A stretch of DNA of 10,479 bases from DUZB01 sp964407525 (lineage in GTDB: Bacteria > Desulfobacterota > DSM-4660 > Desulfatiglandales > Desulfatiglandaceae). Below are positions 6,077 through 10,479 of this stretch, in pieces. Below the pieces are notes generated by a model. That model searched no databases. It was not told the origin of the DNA and saw only the letters and a program-made list of their open reading frames with translations. The stretch is from contig CAYOWC010000169.1 in the NCBI GenBank assembly GCA_964407525.1, positions 1 to 10,479 on the forward strand. The letters run 5' to 3'. The position numbers and the translations under genes were made by a program. Every line of letters starts with the position of its first letter. The stretch's first letter is position 1.

Positions 6077-6093
6077 TCGGCATGTTGTTTGCA
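6077..6093 (+). promoter_or_regulatory. Sigma-54 (-24/-12) promoter for the cytochrome c - molybdoenzyme operon
   Basis: The sequence TCGGCATGTTGTTTGCA matches the RpoN consensus YTGGCACGRNNNTTGCW at nearly all fixed positions. The invariant GG (6079-6080) and GC (6091-6092) have the required 10-base spacing. Transcription would start near 6104, leaving a leader of about 73 bases before the cytochrome ATG. Its pairing with a nearby sigma-54 activator gene strengthens the call. Confidence 0.65.
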
Positions 6094-6176
6094 ATGTGTT
6101 TGGGAGAACGAAGTCAGGTGACCGGAATAGAAACGAAAATTAACATAGTTTAATTTCAAAATGGAGGATTAGGAAT

Positions 6177-6512
6177 ATGAAAAAGATTTTTGGATGTGTA
6201 TTGATGGGAACACTCATTCTTGGTTTTCTTGGGAGTGCCATGGCTGGTAATTATCGAAAAGGAAAATACCTGTTCAGGAAGAACTGTCGGGCCTGCCACA
6301 TGGAAAATACGACAGGTGCCCAGCAGGCCAAGGTCCTTGAGCCTTCAACCTATACCATGAACGAATGGACAACGGCGTTTGCGCCTGAAAAAGCTGCTAC
6401 GTATCCATGCAAGGCGGAGTGGGAAAAGGCGACCCCGAAAGGAATTGAAGATATTTATTCCTATCTCTATAAATTTGCAAAGGACTCTCCAACGCCTGCT
6501 AAATGTAAATAA
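6177..6512 (+). CDS. Small periplasmic monohaem c-type cytochrome
   Basis: This 111-residue precursor has a Sec signal peptide (MKKIFG, hydrophobic core to about 21, AMA cleavage near residue 23), leaving a mature protein of about 88 residues. One haem-binding site, C37-R-A-C40-H41, is followed by Met61 as a plausible sixth ligand (YTMNEW). Cys78 and Cys110 may form a disulfide. The C-terminal helix (IEDIYSYLYKFAKD) resembles the closing helix of class I cytochromes c. A strong ribosome site, TGGAGGA (6162-6168), sits eight bases before the ATG. As first gene behind the sigma-54 promoter, it is probably co-transcribed with the molybdoenzyme genes and may carry electrons to or from the complex in the periplasm. 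The partner is inferred from position only. Confidence 0.88.
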   Translation: MKKIFGCVLMGTLILGFLGSAMAGNYRKGKYLFRKNCRACHMENTTGAQQAKVLEPSTYTMNEWTTAFAPEKAATYPCKAEWEKATPKGIEDIYSYLYKFAKDSPTPAKCK

Positions 6513-6513
6513 C

Positions 6514-6677
6514 ATAAAAGATGCAATTAGCAGTTAGTGGTTACTTAGCCGCACAAAATCAGTGGCTTACGGCGCAACGGGTTAGCATCAAAAAGTGAAA
6601 ATCCCAACATGGAAAAAAAGTCATTCAAACGCTTGAGATCTTTAAGCTAACGGCTAAAAGCTAATTGCAGCTTTTAG
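6514..6677. mobile_element. MITE-like element, copy 2, inside the operon
   Basis: This is a second copy of the element at 4216-4382, in the same orientation and about 164 bases long. The ends are TAAAAGATGCAATTAGC (6515-6531) and GCTAATTGCAGCTTTTAG (6660-6677). Shared internal blocks include GTTAGTGGTTAC (6533-6544), AAAAGTGAAA (6591-6600) and GATCTTTAAGCTAACGGCTA (6637-6656). The middle has diverged. AATAA lies near both ends (6508-6512 and 6679-6683), but AT-rich flanks make a target duplication uncertain. It starts directly after the cytochrome stop and ends 79 bases before the molybdoenzyme start, so its terminal stem would form in the operon mRNA. Confidence 0.65.
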
Positions 6678-6756
6678 GAATAAGTAAAATCTAAATATTT
6701 TGAAAGGGCAGGGAGCTGGCTGGACTGGAACAAACACAAAATCGATGGAGTCATCC

Positions 6757-8952
6757 ATGAATAGTAAAATCGATCTCAATATGTCTCGGAGAAATTTCCT
6801 GAAGCTTTCCGGTGCAGCTGCTCTTGCAGCGGCAGGTGGCAGCGGGAATCTCCTGGGAGTTCAAGGAGCATCTGCGGCGGTAAAGCCCGGAGATTTTGAA
6901 AGCAAATTCGGGGTCTGCGACATGTGCTTTAACAAGTGCAGCATGATTGCACGCGTACGGGACGGGATAGTGGAAAAACTTGATCCAAACCCGAAGTTTC
7001 ACAAGTCTCGCGGTATGCTCTGCGCCCGTGGAAACGCGGGTATTCGGCAACTCTACGATCCTGATCGTCTCAAGACGCCTCTTTTGAGAAAGGGCGCTCG
7101 TGGCGAAGGGAAATGGCAGCGTCTGACCTGGGATCAGGCCCTGGACCATGCAGCTGAGCAACTGAATCGCATTGCCGAGAAATACTCCCGGTGCGGTGTC
7201 GTATTTATGGCGGGGGCTGATATGCAGTCGCTTTTTGTGCATCGCTTTGCGGAGGCTTTCGGTTCTTATAACGCCCTTTCCCATGAATCCATGTGTCTCA
7301 TTGCCGGTACCCGAGGATTTCTGGATACCTTCGGTGAGGTTCCCATCCCGGATATGCGGTATACGAAGTATGTGGTCATGTGCGGCGCCAACCGATTTGA
7401 AGCCCTGGTGACCCCGGACAGCATGGATCTCATGACGGCCATGAAGGAGGGGACAAAACTGGTGGTCATGGATCCCCGTTATACCAAAACAGCGGCCATG
7501 GCCGACGAATATCATGCAATCCGACCACACACGGACATGGCCTTGATGCTGGCCTTTGCCCATGTCCTGGTGTTTGAAGGCCTTTATGACAAGGATTTTG
7601 TGCAAAACCGGTGTTTCGGGCTGGAACAACTTAAAGAACATGTTCGGGACAATACCCCGGAGTGGGCGGAGAAAGAGACGGAGATCCCTGCCGGGGACAT
7701 TCGAAGGATCGCCCGTGAACTGGCTGCGGCAGCTCCAAGAGCCATGATCTACCCCGGGCGCCGTAGTTCAAACTATACGGACTCAAGCCAGATTCGTCGT
7801 GCATTTGCCATTGTCAATGCACTTTTAGGGAACTGGGACCGCCCGGGCGGGCTGACGGCTGCGCGGAAGGTGGGACTTAAATCTCCCCATATCGAGGCGC
7901 CCTTTTATGAAAATAATCCGGAAGACCGTATCGATGCGGGCGTAGCCAAACTCATGTTTGATGAGGAAGGGTCTTTTAAAATTGCAAGGGATGCGGTGAT
8001 TGCCCAGAAACCGTACCCTGTGAAAGGTTTCTTTACCTACAAGACCAATCCCGCACAGACCGCCGCCAATCGGGAAAAGACCCTGAAAATGTATGAACAA
8101 CTGGATTTTGCCCTGAGTATGGACATCACCATGAGCGATACGGCCTGGTTGGCCGATCTGGTTTTGCCCAGCCAGTGCGCCCTGGAGCGAACCGATCCCT
8201 GTTCGGCCCAGCAGGGTTCATCTGCCTGCGCGTGCGTGGTTATGCGGGATCCTGTGGTTTCAAAACCTATGTTTGAATCCAAGTCCGCTCTCTGGGTGGT
8301 AAGTGAGTTGGCCAAACGGATGGATCTGGGGGAATATTTTGATTTTACCGTGGATGGTTTCAGGGAGGAACAGTTAGATGGCCTTCCCGGCGCCTTGGAA
8401 GCGCTTCAGGGGGATGGCGTCTATTATAATCCCAGCAAACTCTACGGGGTTTATGACGGGCGTATTTTCAAGACCAAGTCTCACAAAATAGAGCTTTATA
8501 ACGAGCGCTATAAGGAGTTGGGTGTTGATCCCATGCCTGTGTATCATAAGCCAAAGGAAGTTCCCCCGCTTAAATTCCGCATGGTGGTAGGCCGGTCGGC
8601 TGTGGTTACCCAGAGCAGCAGCCAGAACAACAGCCTTCTCCAGGAATTCGTATCCGACAACAACCTTTGGATTCACCCTGATCCGGCGGGAAAACTTGGG
8701 ATTGCCCACGGGGACCGCGTCAGGGTGGACAGTCCCGTGGGAACGCAGAAATTGGAGGCCAATGTAACCTATAAGACCAGGCCGGATACCGTGTATATGC
8801 TCACTGGATTCGGGGTGCTGAGCCAGGATCTGAGAAACCTGAAAGGGAAGGGCGCCTGCATTGCGGAGGTTATAGAAGATGAAATGGACACATTGACAGG
8901 AAACATGGCCATGCACGAGACCATCGTGACCGTTCGAAAGGAGGCTGCCTGA
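6757..8952 (+). CDS. Tat-exported molybdopterin oxidoreductase, catalytic subunit (thiosulfate/polysulfide reductase-like)
   Basis: This 731-residue DMSO-reductase-family enzyme has a twin-arginine signal with SRRNFLK (R11, R12), a hydrophobic Ala-rich stretch and an ASA site near residue 40. The N-terminal [4Fe-4S] site is C54-x2-C57-x3-C61-x27-C89. The molybdopterin domain follows, with SHESMC placing Cys180 (TGT, not selenocysteine) as likely Mo ligand, and VVMDPRYTKTA as a dinucleotide-binding segment. The MopB_CT domain fills about 620-725. The Cys ligand and length resemble PhsA/PsrA sulfur-compound reductases, but substrate specificity cannot be read directly; a formate dehydrogenase or other oxyanion reductase remains possible. 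The ATG at 6757 was chosen because GGAG lies six bases upstream. A TTG at 6700 is in frame but has no ribosome site and would put an odd extension before the Tat signal. The stop overlaps the next start (TGATG). Confidence 0.9.
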   Translation: MNSKIDLNMSRRNFLKLSGAAALAAAGGSGNLLGVQGASAAVKPGDFESKFGVCDMCFNKCSMIARVRDGIVEKLDPNPKFHKSRGMLCARGNAGIRQLYDPDRLKTPLLRKGARGEGKWQRLTWDQALDHAAEQLNRIAEKYSRCGVVFMAGADMQSLFVHRFAEAFGSYNALSHESMCLIAGTRGFLDTFGEVPIPDMRYTKYVVMCGANRFEALVTPDSMDLMTAMKEGTKLVVMDPRYTKTAAMADEYHAIRPHTDMALMLAFAHVLVFEGLYDKDFVQNRCFGLEQLKEHVRDNTPEWAEKETEIPAGDIRRIARELAAAAPRAMIYPGRRSSNYTDSSQIRRAFAIVNALLGNWDRPGGLTAARKVGLKSPHIEAPFYENNPEDRIDAGVAKLMFDEEGSFKIARDAVIAQKPYPVKGFFTYKTNPAQTAANREKTLKMYEQLDFALSMDITMSDTAWLADLVLPSQCALERTDPCSAQQGSSACACVVMRDPVVSKPMFESKSALWVVSELAKRMDLGEYFDFTVDGFREEQLDGLPGALEALQGDGVYYNPSKLYGVYDGRIFKTKSHKIELYNERYKELGVDPMPVYHKPKEVPPLKFRMVVGRSAVVTQSSSQNNSLLQEFVSDNNLWIHPDPAGKLGIAHGDRVRVDSPVGTQKLEANVTYKTRPDTVYMLTGFGVLSQDLRNLKGKGACIAEVIEDEMDTLTGNMAMHETIVTVRKEAA

Positions 8953-9701
8953 TGGAAAAGAAACTGGCCATGGTGATAGATTCTTTTGCCTGTATTGATT
9001 GCAAGGCCTGCCAGGCGGCTTGCAAAGAGGCGAACAAAATTCCTGTGGGAAAATGGAGAAACTGGATTAAATCACCGGACGTGGAAGCTGCTGCCAGAAA
9101 GGGCGGAAGGATGCTTTTTCAGCCTGGCAACTGCATGCAGTGTGAGAAACCTACTTGTGTGGAAGCTTGTCCCACGGGGGCAACCTATAAGGACGCTTCA
9201 GACGGGACGGTGAAGATCAATCGGGAACTTTGCATTGGATGTGGGCAGTGTCTGCCGGCATGTCCTTATGGGGCCCGATACCGCCATCCCGAACTGCGGG
9301 TAGCGGACAAGTGTGATTTTTGCGCAGAACGACGTGCTGCGGGACTTGAGCCCGCCTGTGTGAGCACCTGTCCCAACAAGGCACGTGTCTTTGGAGATTT
9401 GAATGATTCCAGAAGTGATGTGCGGCAACTTTTGAAGAAGGGCAATTTTGTCCAGGTTGTAAATAAAGAAAGCAACACCGACCCCCATATCTATTACCTT
9501 GGAGATCCCGGAGTGAAAGACTGGCCTGTGAAAGCCCAGATGCCGTCTGCGTTTGCTTTCTGGAAAAATATGGCTGGTCCGGCAATGAAGGCATTTGTGG
9601 GCCTGTCGGCAGTGGGAGTGGGCGCCATGCTTGTCAAGCAGTTCATTATGCCCAATGATGCGCCCGAAGATAAAGATAAAGGAGGGGATGAACATGAGTA
9701 A
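8952..9701 (+). CDS. Four-cluster [4Fe-4S] ferredoxin subunit with C-terminal membrane anchor
   Basis: This 249-residue electron-transfer subunit has sixteen Cys in four groups: 14/17/20/24, 61/64/69/73, 94/97/100/104 and 121/124/136/140. This is the usual arrangement of FdnH, PhsB, PsrB and DmsB proteins, binding four cubane clusters that pass electrons between the molybdenum subunit and the membrane subunit. A single hydrophobic helix at about 209-232 resembles the anchor of FdnH. There is no signal peptide; it would be exported together with the Tat-bearing catalytic subunit. Its ATG overlaps the preceding TGA by one base and has a strong AAAGGAGG (about 8937-8944) upstream, so translation is coupled. 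The charged tail after the helix (PEDKDKGGDEHE) would face the cytoplasm. Confidence 0.92.
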   Translation: MEKKLAMVIDSFACIDCKACQAACKEANKIPVGKWRNWIKSPDVEAAARKGGRMLFQPGNCMQCEKPTCVEACPTGATYKDASDGTVKINRELCIGCGQCLPACPYGARYRHPELRVADKCDFCAERRAAGLEPACVSTCPNKARVFGDLNDSRSDVRQLLKKGNFVQVVNKESNTDPHIYYLGDPGVKDWPVKAQMPSAFAFWKNMAGPAMKAFVGLSAVGVGAMLVKQFIMPNDAPEDKDKGGDEHE

Positions 9702-10419
9702 TCGAATGATCAAACGACATGATCAGGGAGCGATCCTCATCCACTGGTTTAATGCCATCTGTTGGTTTTTCCTGTTGGCGACAGGTCTCGGCCTTATTGA
9801 AAATCCGGCGCTGCAGCCGCTTGGACAATGGTGGCCCAACCTGATGAAAGATATCTTTGGCGGGGGGGCCATACTCTTGAAAGCCCACTGGATTGTGGGG
9901 ATTGTGTGGGCCGGAGTCTGGCTGCTTTTTCTCCTTGTCGGAATTGTTCGTTATACACTGCCGTTTCTTAAGCAGATTATGACCTATACAATACCGCGGG
10001 ATATCCAGTGGATGGTCAAGAAAAACATGCAGATGACCATGGGGTACAAAATGATGGCGAAGCTGGTCAAACCCTTTGGATGGGATGGGAAAATACCGGA
10101 TCAGGGGTTTTACAATGCCGGACAGAAGGCTGCGGCTGCGGGCATGATTTCCGGGGCCGTGGTAATTGTGATTACCGGTGTGATTATGCTGATTTCCAAA
10201 GTCTATCTCAATCCCGACCAGACTCCGCTGGTTCAATGGAGCATCACCATTCACTATATAGCCGCCGCGGTGACTTTTGGGATTCTTTTGATTCATATTT
10301 ACATGGCGGCCATAAGCCGTGAAGAAAGACCCGCATTCATTTCCATGTTTACTGGGGAAGTCCCCGAGGAGTATGCGAGGCACCATCACAAGCTTTGGTA
10401 CGAAAAGGTCGAAAGCTGA
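9694..10419 (+). CDS. FdnI/PhsC-type di-haem cytochrome b membrane subunit
   Basis: This 241-residue integral membrane protein has four hydrophobic helices at about 13-33, 62-88, 146-168 and 185-207. His17 (HWFN), His65 (KAHWIVG), His187 (IHYIAA) and His201 (LIHIYMA) are the likely b-haem ligands. YNAGQK (140-145) is a strong marker of the formate dehydrogenase gamma family. It would exchange electrons with the quinone pool and anchor the complex. The ATG at 9694 is preferred over one at 9688 because GGAGG (9681-9685) then has eight bases of spacing. The gene overlaps the ferredoxin gene by eight bases. A b-type partner, instead of an NrfD-type one, is shared by FdnGHI and PhsABC complexes. 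Confidence 0.9.
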   Translation: MSNRMIKRHDQGAILIHWFNAICWFFLLATGLGLIENPALQPLGQWWPNLMKDIFGGGAILLKAHWIVGIVWAGVWLLFLLVGIVRYTLPFLKQIMTYTIPRDIQWMVKKNMQMTMGYKMMAKLVKPFGWDGKIPDQGFYNAGQKAAAAGMISGAVVIVITGVIMLISKVYLNPDQTPLVQWSITIHYIAAAVTFGILLIHIYMAAISREERPAFISMFTGEVPEEYARHHHKLWYEKVES

Positions 10420-10428
10420 AAATAAACC

Positions 10429-10450
10429 ACCCCGTGGCAAGCCACGGGGT
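10429..10450 (+). terminator. Strong GC-rich hairpin after the molybdoenzyme operon
   Basis: ACCCCGTGGC (10429-10438) and GCCACGGGGT (10441-10450) are perfect inverted copies around AA; a CAAG loop is more likely in RNA. The hairpin starts ten bases after the last stop codon. No T-run follows, so it may act as a 3' stabilising or Rho-assisted end, not a classic intrinsic terminator. Confidence 0.6.
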
Positions 10451-10457
10451 ATCGGTC

Positions 10458-10479
10458 GTCATTCCGGCGAAGGCCGGAA
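10458..10479. repeat. REP-like palindrome, cut by the window edge
   Basis: TTCCGGC (10462-10468), loop GAAG, and GCCGGAA (10473-10479) form a perfect stem preceded by GTCA. This matches the widespread GTCATTCCnGCG...GGAAT style of extragenic palindrome found in many proteobacterial genomes. It runs to the last base, so its full length and any tandem copies are unseen. Confidence 0.55.

Noticed and set aside
5940..6176. Riboswitch (for example molybdenum cofactor type) before the cytochrome gene
   Set aside because: No conserved core of a known riboswitch class could be recognised, and the region is better explained by sigma-54 promoter elements.
6700..6756. Upstream TTG start for the molybdoenzyme
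   Set aside because: It has no ribosome site and would place about 19 extra residues before the Tat signal; the ATG at 6757 has GGAG at proper spacing.
7291..7299. Selenocysteine at the molybdenum ligand
   Set aside because: The codon for the ligand residue is TGT, and no in-frame TGA is present in the gene.
6751..7641. Long leftward open frame opposite the molybdoenzyme gene
   Set aside because: The forward strand has clear cofactor and Fe-S motifs; the reverse product has none and reflects codon bias of the real gene.
9646..10440. Leftward open frame of 264 codons opposite the cytochrome b gene
   Set aside because: The forward product has haem-ligand His and the YNAGQK motif; the reverse frame is His/Pro-rich shadow with no recognisable feature.

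Overview
The window looks like chromosomal DNA of an anaerobic, respiring deltaproteobacterium (Desulfobacterota, probably of sulfate- or sulfur-reducing type). This is inferred from three things: PAS/sigma-54 regulator architecture, a Tat-exported molybdoenzyme with an FdnI-like cytochrome b, and intergenic DNA rich in short inverted repeats. The species cannot be named from the sequence alone.

Layout. Bases 1-965 hold remains of two-component signalling genes: the 3' end of a hybrid histidine kinase with a receiver domain, then a broken, frameshifted piece of a second kinase (HisKA plus the start of the ATPase domain). Bases 985-2558 carry three rightward genes: a single-domain rhodanese, a TauE/SafE (TSUP) membrane permease and a small cupin. 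A leftward PAS-AAA+-Fis sigma-54 activator (4080-2719) converges on them. Bases 4081-4894 have no gene but are packed with repeats: a MITE-like element with terminal inverted repeats and a possible ATGGTA target duplication, an inverted array of degenerate TAATCN hexamers, and a nested inverted-repeat block between 14-bp direct repeats. A leftward TorD-family chaperone (5581-4895) follows, then a 592-bp regulatory region and a rightward operon (6177-10419): a monohaem c-type cytochrome, a second copy of the MITE-like element, a Tat-exported molybdopterin oxidoreductase, a four-cluster ferredoxin subunit with a C-terminal anchor, and an FdnI/PhsC-type cytochrome b. A strong hairpin and a REP-like palindrome close the window.

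How they fit together. The last three genes form an A-B-C membrane complex of the thiosulfate/polysulfide reductase or formate dehydrogenase type. The Cys in an SHESMC motif as likely Mo ligand and the b-type membrane subunit favour a PhsABC-like assignment, but the substrate cannot be proved from sequence. The TorD-like protein is the likely maturation chaperone, and the small cytochrome c a periplasmic electron carrier for the complex. A well-matched -24/-12 sigma-54 promoter (GG 6079-6080, GC 6091-6092) precedes the cytochrome gene, and a sigma-54 activator with a Cys cluster in its PAS domain is encoded about 2 kb away. I infer that this activator controls the operon. The rhodanese and TSUP permease fit sulfur-compound handling in the same neighbourhood.

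I did not find an obviously new multi-gene defence or mobile system. The most unusual material is the intergenic repeat cluster and the repeat copy placed inside the molybdoenzyme operon.
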